Assembly (NCBI GenBank): GCA_028698765.1
Contig: JAQVVW010000144.1
Span: 1 to 5,068, forward strand
From: Methanoculleus sp.
GTDB taxonomy: Archaea; Halobacteriota; Methanomicrobia; Methanomicrobiales; Methanoculleaceae
DNA length: 5,068 nt
Direction of reading: 5' to 3'
The translations under genes were made by a program, and so were the position numbers. This document shows, in pieces, positions 1-5,068 of this stretch. Position 1 is the first letter of the stretch. Each line of letters opens with the position of its first letter. Under the pieces are notes generated by a model that had not been told where the DNA came from, made no database searches, and worked only from the letters and a program-made list of their open reading frames with translations.

Positions 1-17
1 GCGCAGGAATAGAAAGG

Positions 18-884
18 ATGATATGCGTCGACCGTCACCCCTTAACAGTAAGGACGATGAAAGAAGTATCTCCCCTTGAGATCTATAACGAGTTCCACGA
101 CGACATCCAGGCAATCTTCCGGTCGAGGCTGCTGACGCAGGTGATGATTGGCCTCGGCAGCGGGAGCAAACCGCTCTCGACCCTTCGCGAGATCACGGGG
201 AGTTCGTCGCAGGCGCTTATCCCGAAGATCCGGCAACTCGAGGCCCTGCATTACGTCGAATCGGTACGGGGCGACTATGCGCTCACCCCTATGGGCAGGC
301 TCGTCGAACCGAAGATCGAACGGGCGGTTACGCTCATGGGGGTGCTCCAACGCCACCGTGACTTCTGGGTCGAACACGAGATCGAGGGCATACCCCCTGA
401 GTTTCTGAACGAGATTGAGCACCTGTACCATACGGAGATAGTAAAGGATGTTGAGGAGAACATCTTCGCCGTGTACACGGTCTTTCAAGCCATACTCAAG
501 AAAGCATCGTGGATCCACGGCGTATCATCTATTATGAGCCCGGTTCATATAGATGCGATTAAAGAGGCGGCTATAAGCAGGACATCGGTCGAACTCGTCA
601 TCTCCGAAGAACTCGCCCGGGGACTGACCTCCGGGCCATACGACACGGTGCTGGGAACCCTGAAGAAATGCAACAATTTCAGAATATACGTCTCTCCTTC
701 GCCGATCCGTCTCGGGATGACAGTGACGGACGAATATCTCTCGTTGGGCCTGTACAGGTGCGATACGGACAAATATGACGCCACCACCGACCTCGTCGGC
801 ACCGATGCAGCGGCGGTCTCCTGGGGCGAGCGACTCTTCCAGCACTACAAAGCGGACGCCAGACCGCTGAAAATGCCCAGATAG
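18..884 (+). CDS. Winged-helix transcriptional regulator with FilR1-type C-terminal domain
   Basis: Predicted cytoplasmic DNA-binding regulator of 288 residues. An N-terminal winged helix-turn-helix of the ArsR/MarR-like kind spans about residues 28-97 (recognition region GSSSQALIPKIRQLE at 61-75, wing GDYALTPMGRLVE at 85-97). A linker with a helical stretch follows, then an alpha/beta domain at about 145-285 ending in DLVGTDAAAVSWGERLFQHYK (258-278 region). This layout is that of the archaeal FilR1 domain family (formerly DUF1724), common in methanogens; the ligand of this member is unknown. The start is uncertain. ATG18 has AGGA 9 bases upstream. ATG57 (275 residues) is where family resemblance seems to begin, but its TAAGGA lies only 2 bases upstream. 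The gene stands alone here, followed by a T-run and 255 non-coding bases. It is a candidate, by position only, to bind the repeated elements near the UbiA gene. Confidence 0.88.
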   Translation: MICVDRHPLTVRTMKEVSPLEIYNEFHDDIQAIFRSRLLTQVMIGLGSGSKPLSTLREITGSSSQALIPKIRQLEALHYVESVRGDYALTPMGRLVEPKIERAVTLMGVLQRHRDFWVEHEIEGIPPEFLNEIEHLYHTEIVKDVEENIFAVYTVFQAILKKASWIHGVSSIMSPVHIDAIKEAAISRTSVELVISEELARGLTSGPYDTVLGTLKKCNNFRIYVSPSPIRLGMTVTDEYLSLGLYRCDTDKYDATTDLVGTDAAAVSWGERLFQHYKADARPLKMPR

Positions 885-886
885 TC

Positions 887-912
887 TCTTTTTCCGGGAC
901 CCAATCGCCCGG
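887..912 (+). terminator. Possible transcription terminator after the regulator gene
   Basis: A CTCTTTTTCC tract (T5 at 889-893) starts three bases after the TAG stop. A weak CCGGG/CCCGG hairpin (894-898 with 908-912) follows. Oligo-T tracts on the coding strand are sufficient for archaeal RNA polymerase termination, so the T-run is the relevant part. It is short, hence the low confidence. Confidence 0.35.
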
Positions 913-1077
913 TACCCTACATGACATCCGGCATAACGGTCGTTCCACGACCCCGGGAGATCTACGATCATACGGGGTTCTCATCCATGTTCGTTGAGGG
1001 GGTCGGAGGGAGGGGCAAATAAACCGCTCTTGTCTTCTCAGCCCTTTTCCAAAACAGCGCGTTTAAATGCCGGAATG

Positions 1078-1121
1078 CATCGAAGTGATGAATCTTCATC
1101 GGAGTAATAAATATTCATCGG
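1078..1121 (+). promoter_or_regulatory. Promoter of the UbiA gene with three CATCG half-sites spaced 19 bp apart
   Basis: CATCG occurs at 1078, 1097 and 1116, each exactly 19 bp from the next; the last two copies are TTCATCGG (1095-1102 and 1114-1121). Positions 1087-1100 form a perfect dyad, GATGAATCTTCATC (6-bp arms, 2-bp spacer). A TATA-like AATAAATA (1106-1113) sits between the second and third half-sites. Its centre is about 30 bases upstream of the ATG at 1140, so transcription should begin only a few bases before the start codon. Binding to half-sites on both sides of the TATA box would be expected to affect TBP/TFB recruitment. The region from 885 to 1077 shows nothing else I can support except the possible terminator and a second TATA-like TTTAAATG at 1062-1069. 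Confidence 0.72.
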
Positions 1122-1139
1122 TTCTCTGAAAACCACTCC

Positions 1140-2051
1140 ATGTTCGGATTTGCAAATCGTACTAACCTGATTCAACCAACCCGACAGATCATCGTCCGGG
1201 TTTTCGTGTACAGTTCCCTGTATCTATCTGTAGCAGGAGTGGCGATGGTATATATCTCATGCCTCCTGCACGGCCTCCCCTTCGACCCGGTTGCGGCGGC
1301 AATACTGGTGCTCGTCGTATTCGCCGTCTACAACCTCAACCGCAAGACCGACGAGGACGAGGACGCCATAAACCACACTGAACGGTATGCTTTCACGAAG
1401 GAGTACGAGGCCATCCTCTTCCGTTCCGCAATCGGCGCATACGTCATCGCTCTCTGCCTCTCCGCCCTCCAGGGCCTCGACAGTCTGTTCGTCACGATCG
1501 TGCCCCTGGTCGCCGGGATTGTCTACAGCGTACCGCTTTTCCCTGCCGGGTTCGGGTTCCGGCGATTAAAAGAGGTGCCTTTGATGAAGAGCCTTGTAGT
1601 GGCGCTCTCCTGGGCAGTCCCCCCGGCTCTCCTGCCGGTCTTCCATGCCGACCTCTCCGCGAGTGCCTCCACCGGCATCGCCGGCATCTTCTTCTTTTTC
1701 CTGGTCTTCATCAACACCGTAGTCTTTGACATACGGGATGTGGAGGGGGATCTGGCATCGGCCGTCAAAACGCTCCCGACGATCCTCGGCCCCCAAAGGA
1801 CGCTCCTTCTCCTCACGGCGGTGAACGTAACCATCGGAGCCGCGCTGGTGCTTGCCGGCGGGCTCCTGCTGGATCTCTATCCGGTGCTGTTGCTGGCTGC
1901 GGGTACGGTCTACGCCCAGGGTTATCTCCTGTGCTTCCATCGACTTGTGAGGGAAAAACTCCTTTTTGAACTGTTTGCCGACGGACAGTTCATCCTGCTG
2001 GCTGTTATCCTCTACCTACTCACCCTTGTGGTCCCGCATCTCCCGCTATGA
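1140..2051 (+). CDS. UbiA-superfamily membrane prenyltransferase, substrate unknown
   Basis: Integral membrane enzyme of 303 residues, the usual size for the family, predicted to transfer an isoprenoid chain from a polyprenyl diphosphate to an acceptor. About nine hydrophobic segments are visible (roughly 21-42, 50-64, 94-112, 116-134, 150-168, 179-196, 219-241, 243-262, 283-299). The first Asp-rich loop is NRKTDEDED (67-75), matching NDxxDxxxD at N67, D71 and D75 but with Arg68 where the first Asp is expected. The second is DIRDVEGD (197-204), followed by KTLPTILG (210-217), as in typical UbiA proteins. The loop lacks the RPIPSG-like sequence after the first motif that marks archaeal digeranylgeranylglyceryl phosphate synthases, so a different acceptor is likely. 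No Shine-Dalgarno sequence precedes ATG1140; the upstream TATA box predicts a leaderless or near-leaderless transcript. The phased-repeat promoter upstream is echoed downstream of the gene. Confidence 0.9.
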   Translation: MFGFANRTNLIQPTRQIIVRVFVYSSLYLSVAGVAMVYISCLLHGLPFDPVAAAILVLVVFAVYNLNRKTDEDEDAINHTERYAFTKEYEAILFRSAIGAYVIALCLSALQGLDSLFVTIVPLVAGIVYSVPLFPAGFGFRRLKEVPLMKSLVVALSWAVPPALLPVFHADLSASASTGIAGIFFFFLVFINTVVFDIRDVEGDLASAVKTLPTILGPQRTLLLLTAVNVTIGAALVLAGGLLLDLYPVLLLAAGTVYAQGYLLCFHRLVREKLLFELFADGQFILLAVILYLLTLVVPHLPL

Positions 2052-2066
2052 ACAACACGGAAGATT

Positions 2067-2101
2067 CATCGGAGAGGTGAAGATTCATCGACACAATAAA
2101 T
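2067..2101 (+). promoter_or_regulatory. Second copy of the CATCG/TATA promoter element, upstream of the Cys-rich gene
   Basis: CATCG occurs at 2067 and 2086 (19 bp apart), both inside longer copies of AAGATTCATCG (2061-2071 and 2080-2090). TGAA-GA-TTCA (2078-2087) is a central dyad, and AATAAAT (2095-2101) begins 9 bp after the start of the second CATCG. Aligned without gaps to 1078-1112 it agrees at 26 of 35 positions. The centre of the AT-rich box predicts a transcription start near 2125, ahead of the ATGs at 2135 and 2210. The third half-site seen in the UbiA promoter is absent here. The element lies in the 83-base gap after the UbiA stop codon, where no oligo-T terminator is seen. Confidence 0.68.
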
Positions 2102-2209
2102 GTCCGGCAGCCGGGGAACATCCTAGAGTACGACATGAGATCACCCGGCGACAGCGATCCGCTGAAGAGTAACCCCGATGCACGATATCCCGGGGCACGG
2201 GAGAGGAGG

Positions 2210-2389
2210 ATGGATACGTTGCACGATGGCGCAACAGGAGGCTTGCTGCTGCAGGATAAGATGAAGCCGCAACGATGGGGTTGCCCTTCGTGCATGTACT
2301 ACGACCCCGGGTGCGCCTACTGCACCTACATCCACGCTCCCGTGGACGTACTGTTCTTCTGTCCGCAGGTTCTCGACAGGCGCAGGTGA
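2210..2389 (+). CDS. Small cysteine-rich protein, possibly metal-binding
   Basis: Short reading frame of 59 residues from ATG2210, not recognised as a named family. Its C-terminal half carries two CxxC knuckles in the order WGCPSC, six residues, CAYC, with a further Cys in FFCPQ and aromatic residues between them (YY, Y, FF). A C-x2-C-x6-C-x2-C spacing suggests a zinc-binding or redox-active knuckle; this is inference. ATG2210 is chosen because GGAG at 2200-2203 lies 6 bases upstream in a purine-rich GGGAGAGGAGG tract. In-frame alternatives are ATG2135 (84 residues, about 10 bases after the predicted transcription start) and ATG2261 (42 residues, AGGA 4 bases upstream); all keep the cysteines. 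The dense Cys pattern and its own conserved promoter element argue that it is real. Confidence 0.55.
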   Translation: MDTLHDGATGGLLLQDKMKPQRWGCPSCMYYDPGCAYCTYIHAPVDVLFFCPQVLDRRR

Positions 2390-2435
2390 CTCAAGGGGTC
2401 TGCACGCAGGGTTCTGCCGTTCGAGATCCCCAACG

Positions 2436-2440
2436 TTTTT
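2436..2440 (+). terminator. Oligo-T run between the Cys-rich and TIM-barrel genes
   Basis: A T5 run preceded by CAACG lies 46 bases after the Cys-rich gene stop and 14 bases before the next start. It could act as a weak archaeal terminator, or it may be incidental leader sequence of the following gene. No hairpin accompanies it. Confidence 0.2.
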
Positions 2441-2454
2441 GTAGGCCGCCCGCC

Positions 2455-3363
2455 ATGACGGAAACCATCATGCCGGGTGCAGAATACATCTACCCGAACG
2501 TCACGGAAGCAGCCCAGCGGGGCGGGCTCCTTGAGCGCTGGCACCTCGCCGAGCCGCTCGGGTGTAGATACATCGAGATCCCCGCCGACTTCATCAAGAA
2601 CCAGACGGAGGTGGAGCGGACGGGGCAGGATATCGGGTCGATGCTCAATCAGTCGTCCGTCGAACTCCTCTACGACCGGGATACGACCCTCCCGGGCGGC
2701 CTCAGGTATCTCCTGCACACCGAACCGGCCATCCCCCGGAGAACCCCGCATGGCCGGCCGGCGACGGCAAGCCTGCGGTGGCGCGACCCGGACTGGGTGG
2801 CCGCTTTCGGCGATATGCTCCTTGAGATCGAGGACCTTCTGGGTATCCCTCCGGAGATCATCGAGATACACCCCGGCGACCGGAAAAACACTCACGCCGA
2901 TATCATCGCGGGGATGCACGCCCTGATCGTCACCCACTGGAACGCTTTCGGGACGGAACCGCTGGTGCTGCTCGAACACCATAAAGACCAGGGCATCTCC
3001 ACGGCGAGCCAGATGCGGGTGTTCTGGGCGACTCTCAACGACCTCCACTCCGAGATCGCCGGACTGACCGGGATAGCGCTCGACCCCTGGCACCTCCACG
3101 CCGCCGCGAAAGAGGAGTTCCCCGGATCGCTCGGCGAGGTTCCGCCCGACGCCCTGCAAGCGTTCCACATCCATAACGATCTCCGCCCTCCGTCGGTTGC
3201 CGACGGGCTGCCCTGGCCGCAGGTCTTCGAGGCGATCGGCGACGTAAAGACGCCCCGCATCAAACCCGTAGTCTACCAGATGAGCAGGGTCCCGGGGGCG
3301 ATTGCCTTCTGCGAGGAGATGCTCGCCGCGCCGCGGGCAGTGTACGCGGGGCCGCCGGCGTGA
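2455..3363 (+). CDS. Xylose-isomerase-like TIM-barrel protein (AP endonuclease 2-like superfamily), function unknown
   Basis: Soluble protein of 302 residues with the strand-end pattern of a sugar-phosphate isomerase/AP endonuclease TIM barrel. CRYIEIPADF (37-46) looks like an early strand, LLHTE (86-90) the next, IIEIHPGDR (135-143) a strand ending in acidic and His residues, LVLLEHH (170-176) a strand with Glu174, IALDPWHLH (207-215) a strand with Asp210 and His213, and FHIHND (237-242) a strand with His238 and His240. These Glu/Asp/His residues are placed as divalent-metal ligands in the superfamily. I infer a metal-dependent isomerase, epimerase or hydrolase; the substrate cannot be told. 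ATG2455 is chosen because the frame upstream (open back to ATG2275) overlaps the Cys-rich gene and reads as low-complexity basic sequence. No convincing ribosome-binding site precedes ATG2455, and ATG2470 (MPGAEYIYPNV) remains possible. A gap of 65 bases separates it from the upstream gene and one of 45 from the downstream gene. Confidence 0.78.
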   Translation: MTETIMPGAEYIYPNVTEAAQRGGLLERWHLAEPLGCRYIEIPADFIKNQTEVERTGQDIGSMLNQSSVELLYDRDTTLPGGLRYLLHTEPAIPRRTPHGRPATASLRWRDPDWVAAFGDMLLEIEDLLGIPPEIIEIHPGDRKNTHADIIAGMHALIVTHWNAFGTEPLVLLEHHKDQGISTASQMRVFWATLNDLHSEIAGLTGIALDPWHLHAAAKEEFPGSLGEVPPDALQAFHIHNDLRPPSVADGLPWPQVFEAIGDVKTPRIKPVVYQMSRVPGAIAFCEEMLAAPRAVYAGPPA

Positions 3364-3384
3364 GATCCCCGCCAACATTCATAA

Positions 3385-3402
3385 CCCTGAAGCGCTACAG
3401 GG
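3385..3402. repeat. 18-bp near-perfect palindrome ahead of the NHL gene
   Basis: CCCTGAAGCGCTACAGGG equals its own reverse complement at 16 of 18 positions; the two mismatches are symmetric (positions 6 and 13). Its right arm, CAGGG, shares bases with the ribosome-binding site AGGGTG (3399-3404) of the gene starting at 3409. It could be a dimeric-repressor operator or, in RNA, a small hairpin masking the ribosome-binding site. Confidence 0.5.
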
Positions 3403-3408
3403 TGCCCC

Positions 3409-4860
3409 ATGACACCGATGGCCGCCCCTGATCTCCCCCCCGGTATCGAGTGGCACAACGTCGACCGCCCTCTCTCTCTCCGCGATCTCGCCGGCAGTGT
3501 GGTGCTGCTCTCCTTCTTGACGTTCACCTGTTCGAACTGTATGCGACTGGCGCCGGATCTCCGGCGGCTCGAAGAGCGGCATCCCGGGCTGGTGGTCGTC
3601 GAAGTGCATTATCCCGGGTTTGAATCCGCCGCGGTCGCCGGGAACTTCCGGGAGGCCGTGCGCCGCGCCGGGCCGGAGCATCCCGTCGCCATCGACCGCG
3701 AACGCCGGCTCTGGCAGGCCTTCGGGATCCGGGACTGGCCGACCTTCGTCCTCATCGACCCGGAAGGAAACGTGGTCGGGAAGACCGCCGGGGAAGGGCT
3801 TTACGGGAGGCTCAACCCGAAGGTCGACCGGATGACGGCGGAGTTCGGAGAGCAGGTCCTGCTCGAGAAGGGGCAGTTGTCGCCGGGAACCGCACGGGAG
3901 ACGAGCCTGTATCGCCCCGGCAAGGTAGCGGCGGACAACGCCGGGATGCGCTTCTTCATAAGCGACACCGGCCACAACCGGATCGTCGTTGCCGACGCCG
4001 CCGGAAAGATCCTGGAGACGATCGGCTCCGGGGCTGCCGGGAATACCGATGGATCGTTCGATGAGGCCGCATTCTACCTGCCGGAAGGTCTCGCATTCGA
4101 CGAAGAGGCGGGCATCCTCTACGTTGCGGATACCGGGAACCACTCGATCCGCCGGGTCTCCTGGACGGAGCGGTTGGTCGCGACGATCGCCGGGACGGGC
4201 CTTGCCGCACCGGCGCTCAGCGAGGGTGGGCCGGGCACCGGGACCGCGCTGAACGCGCCGCGGGATCTCGCGCTGCTCGGCGGGCACCTCTACATCGCGA
4301 TGGCGGGGGCGAACCAGATCTGGCGGATGGATCTCGCCACCCGTGAGGTGGAGCCGTATGCCGGGTCGGGCCGGGAGGGGCTGACCGACGGGCCGCTCGG
4401 AAAGGCCGCCTTCACCGGGCCTGCCGGCATTGCCACCGACGGCGAGGCGCTCTACATCGCCGACAGCGGGGCTTCTGCGATCCGCCGCATCAAGCGGGGA
4501 ATGGCCGAGACCCGCATCGGACACTCTCCCGACGACTTCGGCGATCTCGACACCATCGCCGGGATGGCGCGCATCCATCACCCGACGGGCGTCGCCTACA
4601 GGGACGGGTCGCTCTATATCGCCGACACCGGCAACAACAAGATCAAGCACCTCGACCTTGCGACCGAGTGGGTTCTCACCCGGGCAGGGGACGGCGGCCG
4701 TGGCTACCGGGACGGGCTCTCGGGGGACGCGAGGCTGAACGAACCGGGCGGTCTCGCCGATCTCGGGGGGCTCTGGTACATCGCCGATACCGGCAACGAT
4801 ACCGTCAGGGTCTACGACCCGGTTCGCCACGTCGTCTCGACCCTGACGCTCTGGAAGTAG
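3409..4860 (+). CDS. NHLRC2-like protein: thioredoxin-like domain fused to a six-bladed NHL beta-propeller
   Basis: Predicted soluble cytoplasmic protein of 483 residues with no signal peptide. The thioredoxin/TlpA-like domain fills about residues 12-150: strand VVLLSFLTF (31-39), the redox motif C41-S-N-C44, and the cis-proline motif WPTFVLIDPEG (110-120). The rest is a propeller with six blade signatures: FISDTGHNRI (183), YVADTGNHSI (238), YIAMAGANQI (295, degenerate), YIADSGASAI (349), YIADTGNNKI (403) and YIADTGNDTV (457). Spacing is 54-57 residues, exactly 54 for the last three intervals. This is the order seen in NHLRC2 and its prokaryotic relatives, but the protein ends at the last blade and lacks the C-terminal beta domain of the roughly 700-residue eukaryotic form. 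The expected role is a thiol-disulfide or scaffold function; the partner is unknown. Start ATG3409 has AGGGTG 4 bases upstream; ATG3418 is a second in-frame option. Confidence 0.92.
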   Translation: MTPMAAPDLPPGIEWHNVDRPLSLRDLAGSVVLLSFLTFTCSNCMRLAPDLRRLEERHPGLVVVEVHYPGFESAAVAGNFREAVRRAGPEHPVAIDRERRLWQAFGIRDWPTFVLIDPEGNVVGKTAGEGLYGRLNPKVDRMTAEFGEQVLLEKGQLSPGTARETSLYRPGKVAADNAGMRFFISDTGHNRIVVADAAGKILETIGSGAAGNTDGSFDEAAFYLPEGLAFDEEAGILYVADTGNHSIRRVSWTERLVATIAGTGLAAPALSEGGPGTGTALNAPRDLALLGGHLYIAMAGANQIWRMDLATREVEPYAGSGREGLTDGPLGKAAFTGPAGIATDGEALYIADSGASAIRRIKRGMAETRIGHSPDDFGDLDTIAGMARIHHPTGVAYRDGSLYIADTGNNKIKHLDLATEWVLTRAGDGGRGYRDGLSGDARLNEPGGLADLGGLWYIADTGNDTVRVYDPVRHVVSTLTLWK

Positions 4861-4868
4861 GCGACCGG

Positions 4869-4880
4869 TACTTTATGTAG
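4869..4880 (+). promoter_or_regulatory. TATA-like promoter of the lipoprotein gene
   Basis: TACTTTATGTAG is the only AT-rich segment in the 63-base gap after the NHL gene. Its centre predicts transcription from about 4900, leaving a leader of roughly 20-25 bases that contains the ribosome-binding site AGGGTGA (4914-4920), 3 bases before ATG4924. It does not carry the CATCG element. Confidence 0.45.
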
Positions 4881-4923
4881 GGAGAGAGTGGAGGAACGGA
4901 GCATAGAGTCTCCAGGGTGAGTC

Positions 4924-5068
4924 ATGCGAACGAACTATGCGCTGTTCATATCCGTTCTGGCTATCGGGGCGGCGGTTCTCATCTGCGGTTGCATGGGCCT
5001 GCCGGGAGACGGCGACCGGAACCAGACCAACGAGACGCCGGTCGTCGAGAACCTGACGGTCGGCGAGG
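4924..5068 (+). CDS. Exported lipoprotein, N-terminal part only (runs off the window)
   Basis: The first 48 codons of a protein that continues past the window end. Residues 1-23 form a lipoprotein signal: a short MRTN start, a hydrophobic core (YALFISVLAIGAAVLI), then the lipobox-like LICGC with Cys23 as the likely lipidated residue; Cys21 lies two residues before it. What follows is a polar linker, rich in Gly, Asp, Asn and Thr, with three N-glycosylation sequons (NQT at 33, NET at 36, NLT at 43), as is usual for surface-anchored archaeal proteins. The mature domain is not in view, so no function can be given. The start is well supported by AGGGTGA 3 bases upstream. It would face the outside of the cytoplasmic membrane. 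Confidence 0.8.
   Translation, partial: MRTNYALFISVLAIGAAVLICGCMGLPGDGDRNQTNETPVVENLTVGE

Noticed and set aside
23..79. An 18-codon open frame (MRRPSPLNSKDDERSISP) overlapping the start region of the regulator, with AAAGGATGAT just before its ATG
   Set aside because: Such short frames are expected by chance. The ribosome-binding-like tract has no spacing to this ATG and is as easily noise around the uncertain regulator start.
1062..1069. TTTAAATG as the TATA box of the UbiA gene
   Set aside because: It would place the transcription start near 1092, inside the repeats, and does not correspond to the box that is conserved at the same offset in the second element. It may be a minor promoter.
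1074..1130. A CRISPR array or iteron-type replication origin, suggested by the evenly spaced repeats
   Set aside because: Only three short half-sites with no unique spacers of CRISPR length, no cas or replication-initiator gene nearby, and the elements coincide with promoter boxes.
2275..2454. N-terminal extension of the TIM-barrel gene from ATG2275
   Set aside because: The extra 60 residues overlap the Cys-rich gene in another frame, are basic and low in complexity, and precede the natural domain start at MTETIMPGAEYIYPNV.
2326..3378. A 350-codon open frame on the minus strand opposite the TIM-barrel gene
   Set aside because: Same cause: Arg-, Gly- and Val-rich translation without recognisable motifs, fully opposite a convincing + strand gene.
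3379..4830. A 483-codon open frame on the minus strand opposite the NHL gene
   Set aside because: It is a shadow of the high-GC coding frame. Its translation is rich in Arg, Pro, Gly and Val with no domain, while the + strand frame has a clear CxxC and six NHL repeats.
4881..4913. GGAGA/TCTCC inverted repeat before the lipoprotein gene
   Set aside because: Five-base arms separated by 23 purine-rich bases; weak and likely chance.

Overview
The window looks like a stretch of chromosome from a methanogenic archaeon, most likely a Methanomicrobiales member of the Methanoculleus kind. The reasons are a winged-helix regulator with a FilR1-type effector domain (a family centred on methanogens), AT-rich TATA-like boxes about 25-50 bases upstream of starts, ribosome-binding sites of the GGTGA/GGAG type, one near-leaderless gene, and a fairly high-GC coding bias. 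The genus is an inference from family distribution, not something read directly from the sequence.

All six recognisable genes lie on the + strand. In order they are: a FilR1-type transcriptional regulator (18-884); a non-coding region of about 255 bases holding a possible terminator and then a repeat-rich promoter; a nine-helix UbiA-superfamily prenyltransferase (1140-2051); a second, closely similar promoter element (2067-2101); a small cysteine-rich protein (about 2210-2389); a xylose-isomerase-like TIM-barrel protein (2455-3363); a thioredoxin-like plus six-bladed NHL beta-propeller protein of the NHLRC2 type (3409-4860); and the first 48 codons of an exported lipoprotein (4924 to the window end). 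The last four genes are closely spaced, with gaps of about 45-65 bases, so part or all of the run could be co-transcribed. A TATA-like box and a good ribosome-binding site suggest the lipoprotein has its own promoter.

The most notable signal is non-coding. Two 35-bp elements, 1078-1112 and 2067-2101, match ungapped at 26 of 35 positions. Each has CATCG half-sites exactly 19 bp apart, a TGAA-N2-TTCA dyad in the middle, and an AATAAAT box beginning exactly 9 bp after the start of the second CATCG. One drives the UbiA gene and the other lies just upstream of the Cys-rich gene. This suggests that the membrane prenyltransferase and the small protein, perhaps with the genes behind it, belong to one regulon under a DNA-binding protein that contacts TATA-proximal half-sites. 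The FilR1-type regulator immediately upstream is the obvious candidate, but nothing in the sequence proves the link.
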